DNA of 64,000 nt from Onchocerca volvulus (Eukaryota > Nematoda > Chromadorea > Rhabditida > Onchocercidae), in the NCBI GenBank assembly GCA_000499405.2, contig HG738137.1:25520713-25584712 (forward strand). The letters run 5' to 3'. Below, in pieces: positions 1 to 12,300 of this stretch. The notes beneath the pieces are model-generated. The model was not told the DNA's origin. It searched no databases and worked only from the letters and a program-made list of their open reading frames with translations. Numbering within the stretch: the first letter of the stretch is position 1; each line of letters opens with the position of its first letter. The translations under genes and the position numbers were made by a program.

Positions 1-992
1 TTTGTACAGAAATTATAAACCAAATATGCATTAGTAGACAAATAATGAAAAGAAATAAAAGTAAGTGATGTCAATAAAATGAAAAAAAAAATAAAAATAA
101 ACTAAAAAAAAAGAATTAAACATTAAAAATCAATAAAAATTCAAAATTAAGTAAAATATACTCAAAGATTGTAACAAGATGAAATTAACAAAAAAAAGGC
201 ATGCGATAGATGTATTGAAATCAGTGAATAAAACATGCAAAAAATATAGGTTTCGGAAAAAATGGGATAAGTAAAACTTGAAGAAAAACGCTAACAAATA
301 TTTGGCAAAAAATTTAACTAAAATTCCAAAATCAAAAAAGCACGAGAATAATTCGAAAAATTCATCAAGAGAATTGAGAAATTAAACAAATTTGGAAAAT
401 TAAAAAATTTGAAAGTTGAAAAATTCAAAAATATAAATAAAAAATCTATCAATTCAGGAAACCAAAAAATTCAAATATGAATAAAAAATTTATTTCCAAA
501 ATTTTCTGCTAAAAAATACAAAAATTTTGAAAAATCGAAAAAATCAGAAAAATATAAAAAACCTTATAAAATCAAAAAATTAAGGCATAATCCGAAAAAC
601 CCGACATTCAAAAAATCAAATTCACAGGAATTGAAATTTCAAAACTCTCAAACAAATTTCCAGAAATCTAGATTCAAAAATTTGCAAAAGTCAAACTGTC
701 AATTGGGAGAATCAGAAAGTTCAAAAAATATTTGAAAATTCTACAATCTAAAAGATTTTCAATTTCTTACAAACGAAAATTTCAAATAAGTTGCGAATTC
801 AAATTGGGACAATCAAAAATTTTTGAATATTGGAGTGAAATCCCAAAACCTGAGGCAAAATTTGAAAATTAAAATTTCAGAAAATTTGAGCAAAATTTCG
901 AAAAGTAACAAACTTTAAAGAAATTGTAAATGTCAAAAAATGAAACGAAAAATTCCTAGTACCAATTACAACGCAAAAAAATTTTCTATCAT

Positions 993-1029
<37 letters not shown>

Positions 1030-2400
1030 AATTATTGGTTATATTATCGATATTCATCAATTCATTGTGTAACATATTTGCAGCGAATAAAATAAATATG
1101 TTTGCTTCCGGAAACATTTATATAATAAAAATCATTTTTACTATTAATAATAGTATAAATTGATGATTATAGGTCAAGAATTAAAAACTTATTTTATTTA
1201 GATATTGTGGAAATAAAACGAGAAAAAGATTATTCCTATAGCAATGATTTCAAATAGAAAAATTGAAATTGAGTTTAGTATTACAAAAATGTTATGCAAA
1301 CAGCTAATTTCAATTTACTGTGAGTAAACAATTAAACAAATGATGATTTTAAGTTTTAGAAAAATTTTCGATAATTGAATGTCAGAAAAAGAGGAAAATT
1401 CCACTGATTATATCAAAAGGATTTATTAGTAAATATTGTGATTTTGAAAGCTAAACAAAATATTAGTATTTGATGAATTCATTATTTTTGTTTATTCTTT
1501 GCAAAATAGCAAATTTCAAATTTAGATTAATACTAGCTAGTGCTAATTAGAATTAGCAAGTAGTAGTCAGAAGTTGAAATAGTAATCGAACCATTTGATC
1601 GAAGAACATTAAAATTTGATATTAAAGTAATATATATTCGAATATATATGAATGGAATAATCATTTTTTAATTAATCATAAAAAGCGGAAGCAAAATTAC
1701 AATTTTGAGGGCAAACTTTATTTATTGGATTTTTGGCATGAGTGTCAATATTTATTTTAATTGTATATATAATTTACAATTAAGATTGAATAACTAAATG
1801 AAAGCATTCGATTTTAAAGATACGAAAATCCAGTTATTTAATTTTGTGAATTTTTGAATACTCATTGTAATAATTGAAGGAATAAAATGAATCGAAAATA
1901 AACAAAATAGTTTTAATTATGTAATTATAGCTGGAAAAAAGTTCTCACTTGTCTTCAAAACTAAAGGAAACCCAATGAATGGAATAGTTAATCCAGAGAG
2001 TTGCTATTACTGGAACGATAATTTTGAATTGGAAATTTTGAAAAGAATTAAAATTTTTTGAGTTGATCATATCTTATATTCAAAGATGCGAAGTGTAGTC
2101 ATTGGTGATCGATTGAGTTCTGCTAAATTATACCAGTGTTAAATATTTAATGTACAAAGAAGGCTATTTCGTTCCAAATTTTGCTCGAATAATTTAAATT
2201 TCAGTTTTTTTTTTTTTTTTTTTTTTTTTGCATTTAAATTTTATTAGTTAAATCGTTAGTTATAATTGAGTGACAATCATTTCTCAATGTCCAATATGCT
2301 TAGAAGAAACGATAGTATAAATATTGTAATTAAGGTATAGTTTGCTCCAAAAAAAACTAATGGTACATTGTTATTGTAATTTTTATATTTTTTTAATTTG
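1..2400. other. A-rich intergenic region
   Basis: No gene is supported. The first kilobase is strongly strand-asymmetric: A-rich on the plus strand, built of AAAATT/TTTGAAAA-like words, and ending in a poly(A) run at about 994-1024. A poly(T) run lies at 2206-2229. Open frames are short and of biased composition. This is typical nematode spacer DNA. Confidence 0.6.
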
Positions 2401-2416
2401 CAAATAAAATTTTTAT

Positions 2417-4783
2417 TTATTGTAGATCGCCCAAAAATTCTACTAAATTTGAATAATAGTGAGTTTTATTGAAACTTAATTGGTCAGAATTTGTCTGAAA
2501 ACACCATGATTGGACACTAAAGTGAATTCTGCCAGAAATTTCAATTCTGAAGCTTTTCATTAGAATAGAAAAGTGAAATCTACGGAATCTAGTAAGACAA
2601 TCATAAATTTCAGGATGATGCAACAATTGATCATTTTGATTGACCAAAAAGACAATTCTTGTGCATTTAACTTCATGTATTGCTAGTATTTTTTGCAAAA
2701 GTATACTAATTTGAATGTTTTTTAATTCCATAAATTCACCTTTTTTTTTTTTTTTTTGTAGATTTCTTCCTGAAAAGTTACACTGTCAAGGCCATGATCA
2801 TTCCAACTCGTCTCATTGTTGCTAGTATTTCAGACGGAAATAGCAGAATGTTTTGGTGTCCGATTGATTCCCGATTTTCAAATTTGCAAAGAACATTAAC
2901 ACTAATTTCTCAACTGATTTTCTTTTTCGTTCATATTGCATATATCTTTCATTTTTTTATATTCTTGCAAATTTAATTTTTATTAATTGGAATACAAATC
3001 TGAGTATTTGAATTTTTCGAATGTTTTGTGCGAACATATACTGTAATTATAATTATGCAGTAGCATGACAAGATAATGAGTAATTATTCTTCCATTATTC
3101 ATTTAATTCACGTTTCAGATGTCATTAAGAGAAGTACATTAAATTTCAGATGTTATTACGATAAAAATGTAAGAAAGATAAAAACAACTACGAAGTGCTG
3201 ATTCTCATGAGGATTTAATTTCGAGAAACTATATTTTGACAAATGTTTATTTCAACTACCAAATAAACATTTAAAATGGGACTTTACAGCATTTAAAATT
3301 GAAAGAATGGAAAAATGATTTTAATAACATATCTTATTGAAGTAGAAGAAAAAAAAAAAAAAAAAGATTAATCAAATTGGAAAACAACAATTTTAATAGA
3401 ATTTGTAGCTTTTGTAGAATTTGTTAGCTTCCGAAAAAGTAATAAAACATTGCCATCTCAACTTAGATCTGTAGAAAGAAAATGCGAAAAAGTTAATCAC
3501 CGAATATACTCTTACCTGAGCCATTTCAAATGATAAAATTTTTCTTGAGTTAAATTCATGAAAGCAACAATTATTTCTTCAATCAACAAATTTGATTTAT
3601 CCATTAAGCGAATTATTCTATCGATAATGATATTTCACGGATTGAAATCATTGAATGTATCAGAGAAGAATAGATGTAGCAAATGATGCAATGTATTGGG
3701 CAAACTGCAAAAAGAAAAATTTGAATCAAATCATCCTTAATTACTCATAATTGACTTAATTCAGCGAGTATTTCGAGAATGACTTTATTAGTGGATGATT
3801 TTGCATCACGTAATGATCATTGGCTATCATTTATCAAGCAAAAACACTTCTCGCGTTTCCAACATTGTCTTGATTCGATGTTTGTAAAAGCTATTGCAAT
3901 ATGTTTTGAAAAGGTTAATCTTTGAATTCTTCGATGAATCTAACTTGTGACATTAAATAAAGATATGAAGTAGCGGATATTCGAATGATTTTACAATTGA
4001 TATTGATCACACTTTTGTATATTTTATTAGCGTTATTATGGCCTTATTTTGAATTTACCTCAGCAAGATCGCTCGTCAAATGCCCAAAGATTTGGCGGAA
4101 AGATATAAGTTGAAGGACATAATCTGAAAAAAAAGGAAAATTTATAATGGAACATATATTTTGATATAAATATAGGCATGTATATTATAAAGGATAGCAA
4201 AAATTCTTTTAGGATGTATGAATTACTCGAAATTATTTTTTATTTATTTCAAAATTTCAGTGATTAGTTGAGATGAAATAATCCGACAATTTTTGAATCA
4301 ATAAACTAGCACTGGAAAAATTACTCTAATCTATTATTATACAAATGAAATGCAAGGAGAACAATTAGATCAAAACAAAAAATTTGTTTTGATGTTTTGT
4401 ATATATTTGATAGTATACAGTTACATCAATAGAAAATAATTTCTGATTTTTATGCGATTTCATCGATGTTACTAATCTAAAATCGAAAAAAATCTATTGT
4501 ATGTACTTGAAATTGTTTTAAAAATCAATTAATGATAGATGTTTTTGCAGAAAAATTCATTTGTTATGATTTTAATTTAAATATTTTGATATTTTTTTCT
4601 TCTTTTTTTTAAAATACTAAAAGAAATCAAACTTACTTTACAAGCGATACAGAAAAATCTGCGAGTAAATGTTGGCAGATTCATACCATCAAAAAGATAT
4701 GCAAATCCAACAGTTATGGAATCTAAACATTTTTTGAAGTAAAAATAGGTGATTCTGAAGATATCAGTTGCTTTTATCAACAT
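2417..4783 (-). CDS. Unidentified minus-strand gene, incomplete exon model
   Basis: Four minus-strand segments look like exons, read right to left. 4783-4637 opens with ATG, encodes 49 residues ending CIACK and stops at a strong AAA|GTAAGT donor. 4123-4059 has a TTTTTTTTCAG acceptor and a GAG|GTAAAT donor, and is open in one phase (YVLQLISFRQIFGHL). 3704-3516 has a TTTTTGCAG acceptor and an AG|GTAAGA donor. 2731-2417 is an open block of 104 residues ending in TAA. The phases do not join directly: 4637 leaves phase 0 while 4123 needs phase 1, so at least one exon is missing. The 3704-3516 exon is open except for one TGA at 3635-3637. Hydrophobic and helical residues dominate and I recognise no family. 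It may be a living gene with an exon I misplaced, or a decaying one. Confidence 0.35.
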
Positions 4784-5615
4784 TTATAAAGAATTGCAGT
4801 GATACAAGAATTGCTATATAGCCATTCTCAACAAAAGTGATTTGAACTGATAAAAATCGAAACCAAATATTAACTTTTGCTAAAAATAAATCTTCCGATA
4901 TTGATGTCATTGTTTTTTTTTCTTTTTGATAAAAAAAAATAACCTTTGGTAATCACAAAAAAGTGATTTTATTTATTTATTTTTTTTCTTAACGATCTTT
5001 TTTTCATTATCATTTCTGTTTATCATCATTCCCGTTATTCAGCGCATGTTTTGCATATTCCAAATAGATTCGTCGTTTTTGTTTAATACAAAATTTCGAA
5101 TCACTTCTTGATCAATTCCTGCTACTACTATAGCAATCATGACCTCTAAGTTCCAGAAAAGCCTGATCCGGAATCGAAGAACCGGATTAAATAGTTGGCG
5201 CTATTTCAGCAGACCGGATCGCTTCGATAATTCGGAGCTCTGAGTATTTCATGGCCCGGGCTTTGGGTTCGCTTTTTTTCGTAGTTTCATTCTTGAATAT
5301 TCTTAGGTTTTGGTTTGGATTCGGGATTCTGAATTTTGCTGAGGTCCATCATCTTCATCATCCATTTTACTTTATGAATTCATCAATTCTACAAACTTTA
5401 GATATGAACTGAAATAAACGATCATATGAATTGAAAAAATCTAAATTCAGCCTAATTTAAATTTTATGGAACGAAATATATTCTATTCCTTCTCCTTATC
5501 TATAATTCTTATCTCTGTAATTTTATTACTTTTTTTATCCAAAAATTTCCCTTTCAATTCTTCTTCAAATGATTAATATTGAATTTTCCGAGATTCGTGA
5601 TATTGCATTGATTAA

Positions 5616-5646
<31 letters not shown>

Positions 5647-6310
5647 CTTTATTTTTAAATTTAATTTGAATTGTTTTTTTCCTCTCTTCCATTTAATTAA
5701 TTTTTCTATCTAATCAAATAATTGACTTTTGTTTTTCCTTTTTTTTTTTCTGAAAATTTTTCAAAGTATTTATATTTTTCTCTATGTTTTTTTCTCCAAT
5801 TCTTAAAGATGCTTTTCATATTATGCAGAAATTAATTTTTTCGGGTATTTTTTTTTCAATTTCTTGAAATACAAAAGTGTTTATTTTAGTGGTACCATAA
5901 AAAATAGTTGGTAGTAGAAGAAATGAACTAGTTTATCATAATTGAAGAGATGAAGGAAGAGGAGAAGACATTATCGTCGTGGCATTTAATCAGTAATCAT
6001 TATTAACCTGAACTATCAGATGGATATTATAACTTGGCGGCATGAAACTATAATCTCCCGATTTTTCGCTCTTTTTAAATTTTTTTTCTTTTTTTTAAAT
6101 ATTGTATTTATAATCACATTATTGCCAAAAAACAAAGATTTACTCAGTTTATCTTGAAGATTTTCTCAAGACTGATTATAAGTACAACATCCTAATGATC
6201 ATCCGGAATATCGTGAAGCGATGTTATATAAAATTTGGGCTCGTTTAATTGGTAATTCTACGATTAAACGAGAACAGAATATCGTAACATATCATTAATA
6301 CTATGTATAT
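4784..6310. other. Intergenic region upstream of gp210, with a GC-richer island
   Basis: No gene is supported. A local island at about 5130-5270 is clearly richer in G and C than its surroundings and holds short inverted repeats, including AAATAG/CTATTT around TTGGCG near 5190-5210 and repeated CCGGAT or ACCGG words. The rest is AT-rich with a poly(T) run at about 5622-5645. It probably includes the gp210 promoter, but no core promoter element can be placed. Confidence 0.45.
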
Positions 6311-6317
6311 ATTTCAG
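6311..6317 (+). promoter_or_regulatory. Probable SL trans-splice acceptor of gp210
   Basis: ATTTCAG lies four bases before the gp210 ATG at 6322 and follows an AT-rich stretch, with no upstream exon that could supply a cis donor in frame. This is the usual arrangement for an SL1-accepting site in nematodes, where the 5' UTR is a few bases. The function is inferred from position only. Confidence 0.6.
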
Positions 6318-6321
6318 ATTG

Positions 6322-9300
6322 ATGTCTAAATTTCATTGTTTATTGCTTCGATTATTATTATGGTATTCAGTGCTACTTACAGATAGTTATCGGTTAAATG
6401 TGCCACGGGTGCTTTTACCATATCATCCTACTGTTCATGTAACCTTTGACCTAATTGTCAGTGATCCGTCAAATGGATGCTTCACATGGTATGTATAATT
6501 CGTGGTATCGCTTATTGAAATTATTCAGTTAGAGTTTTCAAGCTGATTAAAGGATTGATTACTGGAATATATCAAATTAAGTGGTTAAATATTAGATCAA
6601 GTTTTCAAGAAAATTAATTTCTGTTTAGATTTCGGATGAGAATTTGGAATGACCGATGCTGCTTCTTAGTTAATAGGTATTTTCAGGATAGTTAAAATAT
6701 AATTATTTTAGGAGATCAACTCGACCAGATACTGTATCAGTAAAAGCCGTGAATCCGGTAGGAATGAAAAAATGTTCAGCAAAAGCTCAAATTGCTGCAA
6801 CTTCAAAATATGCTGAGGAGCAAACAGTTGTTGTTTTTGCGGAAGATAAAGGTTATATATGTAGCTAATTTATGGTTTTAATTCCAAAAATTAAACTAAA
6901 ATTGAGGAGGAGTTATCGAACTTTGCCTTTGATAATATCTGTCTCTCAAGATTTGTCCTTACAACCTTCCAAATTCAGTTATTATTAGAAACTTCCTTAG
7001 TGGTAATTGCTAATCTGTGCTTTATCAGTTCTATTATCATTCGATTACTTTTCTGGATTACGGTTTTAATTTTTGAACTCAAATGATATTTCAGAAAAAT
7101 ATTCGTTCGGTTCCCTGTTAATAGCAAAGAATTTTGTACATTTATGGAAATGCTTTTATCTACCCTATCTGCAACGCCGTAAATGGGATTTCGTAAAAGT
7201 TAGACTTTGCTGCAAATGCTTGATTTTTTTACAGATGCTGGCATAGTTTTAAGCTGTGGCGTGACAGTTGATGTGATACGAAGCATAACAGTTTCAACTA
7301 CTACGAAAGTCTTATTTCTAGATGCGTCACCAGCAAAAATTGCTGTGCATGCATATAATGCTGAAGGTTAGTAATTTACTGTTGCTTGTAAATTTTTGAA
7401 GTGAATTAGAAATAGGAAAGAAAAATTATGCAGTCAAGTTTTTGATAAATATTTCATTCATTGATTTAACTTTAGAATAGTTTCAGTTGAAAATTTTGAC
7501 AATTTAGAATAATCGAATTTTGTTCGAATAGTATTGAGGTTACTGATTGGTACTTGATATTTGACAATGCTTTAATTTTGAATAATACATTATAATAGGA
7601 TTTGTCGAAATGGGATGATAATATTCATGAGAAGTAGCAATTTAGAAAAAGAGGATTTCAGAAGGTGATATATATTTTGTGATCTATTGATTTTGTTTTT
7701 TTTTTTCTTTTTTTTCCACAGCTGAATATTTTTATATAATAATTAAACTAGAAAAGTAAAACGAAAAGTAAATTTGAATATTAGGAGCTATCTGAATATT
7801 AGAAAATTCAATATTAGGAGCTATCTTTCTTCTTCTACTTTTTTTTTCCTTTTGATATTAACTTTTTTAGATTATTGCTTAAAATCTTGAAAGCATTACC
7901 AGTATAGTATGTTTTTCTTCCTTAAGATTTTTAATGCCTAATGCCCTCATAAATTTCTTTATTGAAACCTAAATAAAACATTTAATCACGGAAATTTGAA
8001 TAAAATATTTATAGGTGATATGTTTACCAATCTCGGAGAAATTCCATTTGAGTGGCATTTGGAATCATCTTCTTTATCGGAAAAACCTCTTCGGATTGTA
8101 CCATTTTCGCAATCAAAGTACGAAGCACCTGATGGCGTGCGTTCGTTGGAAGAAAATAATAAACGCGGTTAGTTTCAATTTCTGCAAAGTTTATTAAGCA
8201 TAAAAAAGGATGTGTAATGTTACCAAAAAATATGCGAATTAGTTTATTCTTATATTGGATATACTTATTCGATGACTTGAGTATTATTTAATTAAAAATG
8301 CTATCCTTTAAAATGCTGATTTTCATGTTTAACACTGTTTCGTATATGTTTTGTTTAGCAGAAAAATTTTTATTATGGTATTTCATATTTATTAATATTG
8401 ATAAATCAAAAAAGCTATTATTGAAAAATAAGAGTTTAGTTTGTCATGAGGCAGAGCGGTTTATTTTGTATATTTTTTATTTTTGATGGTGTTAGTACGA
8501 AAGGAACGCAATATGAGTTTATATTTATGACTTTTTTATTTGGATGGATTTTTCTTTTTTTAAATTATGTTTTCTTTTTTCTTCTTTGGTTCCTTTTGGT
8601 TTACCAGAGTATTCATTTATTTTAGATATCTTTTGATGTTTTCATATTTCCAGGCTACGTGATTTTAGTTGAGGGTATATCTACGGGTGCTGCTGCTTTG
8701 AAAGTAAGGCTGATTGAACCGAATTTCGAGGTTGGTTATCATCGTTTTCGTGATATTATATTTGCTCTATCAATTTAGTTAATAACATTTATTATTGTTT
8801 GCATATAGTGTTCTCAGATATCAGTTATTTTCTTTTAAGAATGTGGCACCTCAAAAAGTGGATTTTGTAGTAGTCGCAAACATCTTATTGATACCTTCTC
8901 AAGATATATTTCTTCCTCTTGGATCACATATTCATTATACCGCAGAGATAGTTAAACAGAGCGGTACAAAAGGTGAGATCTTTATGTCTCATTCATTTAT
9001 AACTTGCATCTTTAATTTATTTTATGGATTCGGAATATGATTCGGAATAATATTTATTATTTTTCACAATAATTAATTGTATGTTTTAATGTTGCAGCGA
9101 TACAATTACCATCAAAGCAATATAAACTAATGATTAAGGATCCAGAAATTTGTTCGGTGAATTCATTATCGTCTATAGTTTCAGCTATAAATTACGGAAT
9201 AACCGAGATATCACTGATTGATGAAAGTTAGATTTTCCTTGAAATGAAATCATTTTGTCTTTTTAAAAACTGTATTTTAATGTAGAACAAATTTTTAATT

Positions 9301-12300
9301 TAATATTTGGCTCATTTGGAATATATGTACTTTTTTTTGGCTTCTTTATTACTTGGTTTATCGATTCCGTTGGTGACATAGAATGCAGAAATAATATGTT
9401 ATCTTTGTTTTTGATGGCGACATTTCGGTTTATTTTTTGAAATTCGTGATAGCGGAATAAATATCTTCAATTTAGAGCTTTCTGGTTTATTAATTAATAC
9501 AAAAATATAGTTCTTTAATTCTTTCATTTCAGATGTAAAATTATTAAATGCTTTAAAGCCTCCATCTGCTCGAATCCATGTTGTTGAACCATCGAGTTTG
9601 CATATCAAAATTAGCGGCAATTCATTGTATCTGGAGATAGGGCACGAATATGATATTTCTTTTGTTGTAACTGATGCTGATAATAATGTTATGTATATCC
9701 CAGAGGTTAATTTTATATTTTGTTTTATAGAATATCATTTTATTCTGAATTTTTTGTTTATTATTTAAATACATTATTTAAATTTGATTTATTATTTAAA
9801 TTTGATGATATATCTTACAGAATGCAATTTTCGAAAGTGCTATATCTAAAGAATATTTCAAAGTGATTAGTAAATCACGTAATGGATCATATTTTAATGT
9901 GAGAACTATAAAAAGTGGGACTGCAAAACTACGAGCAGCATTTGTATCAGTTATGAGTTCGGTTAGATCTTTTGATATTATCAGTGCTTGCAAATGTCAG
10001 ACAGAAAGAGATTATAGCTTTTATCATAAAAATTTACCACATTGATTCATTTTGATCCTCATTTTGTTTATTTAGAAATTATTTATATCCTGATGAATAT
10101 AATTACTATTAAAGTATTTCACTGAAATTTTTTATCTTAGGAAGGAGAATTAAAGATATCATCATCGATAAAGGATGAAGTAGCTGTTGTGATATCAGAG
10201 CCGATTGAAGTGATACCGCCGTTCGTCGCCTTTCCATACATCGATGCCAAAAAAATTCATTCTAAGAAACTTTTGGTTTGTTTCTTGTGATATATTCTAA
10301 ATATAATTCAAATATCGTTGTATCATCGGTGTATTTTTATCATAAGATAACAGAAGCTTTTTTCAGGCACGAGGTGGTACGGGATCATTCACATGGTCAA
10401 GTATGCATCCAGAAATTGCTTCAGTAGATTCCAATGGGATTCTGCTGACTGGAAATCTTGGTGAGACAGAGGTAATTGCACAGGATGTGCAAAATAATGC
10501 TCATTTTGGGAAAGCAGTTGTCCAGATTTTACAACCAAGCGGAATCACTTTCAGCAAATCGCGTCTGGAAGCTGAGGTACATTAAATTAACTCAGTATTT
10601 TCTAAACATAGTAGAAAGATTTTCTTTACAGTGAAAATTTTCTTAATTTTCTATAGTTAGAATTTACCTGGTTAATTTACAAACAGAATCAGCGATGTTA
10701 TCATTACTTAATTATTGGATTATTTTAAAATGCGAAGCTTCATTCTATATATAATATGCCAATGGCCACTAAATATTTTAAAACAGCATTTCACCACTAT
10801 ACCTTTAAAAAAAAAAAAAAAAAAATCAGTTAGTAAGCGCTAGTCGATATTACTCGTTGAATAATGTAGCAAAGATGACGAATTTCTAATATTTTAGATA
10901 TAAAAAGTAATAGATTACATTAAAAAAGTGAAGTTCTTATTATTCTGTAAGATTAAGTTAATTCAGTTGACGTATTTCAGGTTGGTAGTGATTTAATCCT
11001 GTATATTTCTCTTTACGCCAATCTAGGAGATAGAAAAGTGACTATATCCGATTGTCGTCGTGTTGATTTATCGATGAGAATAAAAGACAGTGGTATTTTT
11101 CGGTTGGTATCAGGTAAATTGCTTAGTGAAATTCTAAAATCTAGTATATTTTAAAAATGAAAGTACTTAATTCGTATGTGTGTGCCACATTGCGAATCAG
11201 TGAATGTTTAGGAAGTTGTGGAGAAATGCCTGCATACGATGATGGTTGCTGCGGCTTTATACTTACTGCTCTTACTTCTGGTGATACCATCGCAACTGTT
11301 CACTTTGGTAATATGTCTGCTTCAATTCAGATTTCCGCATATCTACCATTGAAGGTTTGTTTTTCATGCATAACATATATTTAAGTCGTCAGTGTTTTCG
11401 ATAACTAAGTTATCTTATTGATTATAAATATCGTTATTGATTCAACTATCGTTTATTATGTGTTCTGAGAAAATAAGAATATTTAAATACAAATGGTTCT
11501 CATACACGGTAAGTTAGCTAATTTTTTAGCTGGAGATACCTACGGAAATATTTGTTATGCTTGGCAGCAGCTTTTTTATCCGTACATCTGGCGGTCCAAG
11601 ACCATGGATTCTGGATCCATCGAAATATTACTCAAAATGTAATTTGTCTTTATTGTAATTATCTTAAATTTGAATTTAATTTTCAAGCTTCAATCTGAAT
11701 CCAATTTTTATTTGTTTCTATAGATGTTATTTTGCAGTAATCTACAGTAATACATCGAATTTGATCGCTAATGTTGACTTTTCTTCTCAGGATGGCCAAA
11801 CTATGGCCATGTGTAAGGATAGTAAAGGAGACGTGGTGAGCTTTTTATACCTTATCAATTAGAATATATGCATACTGTCTAATCATTCATTGGCAAAAAA
11901 ACATGTTCATATGAGAAATTTCTGAAAAGCCTTACGTTGTTCGCAAATCATTCTATACCTCCATTCATTACTTATAATTTTTAATGTTGTAAGAGTTGAT
12001 TCTTCAAAACGGTTCATTGTTTTAGGACTTTTTTGGAATAAAGTATTGTTTTGCTTTTCAGCTTATCGCGGTTGTTGTTGGTAATGAAGCTTCTCCCACG
12101 AATCCGCTACCGGCTAAGACTGAAACAAAAATAAGAGTATGTTGTGTTGTTCCCACACGACTATCCTTATCTTTGTTAAGACCTCATCAAAATATATGTC
12201 CGACAAACGTGGTTTGTTTTCTTTTAGTAATAAAAGTTTTTTCTTTTTGAACTTCTTAATTTGATTTATCTAGGAATATTGCTTCTTTTCTTCAGAAAAG

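Noticed and set aside
3779..4108. Small plus-strand gene: ATG after TTAATTCAG, 45 codons to AAG|GTTAAT, second exon from 4064 to TAA at 4106-4108
   Set aside because: The frame reads well (MTLLVDDFASRNDHWLSFIK), but it is antisense to the stronger minus-strand exon 4123-4059, whose acceptor and donor are better. Left as an alternative only.
11724..11737. Alternative gp210 exon start after TCTATAG at 11723
   Set aside because: The previous exon leaves in phase 1, so this start gives a stop at once; 11738 after TTTTGCAG keeps the frame.
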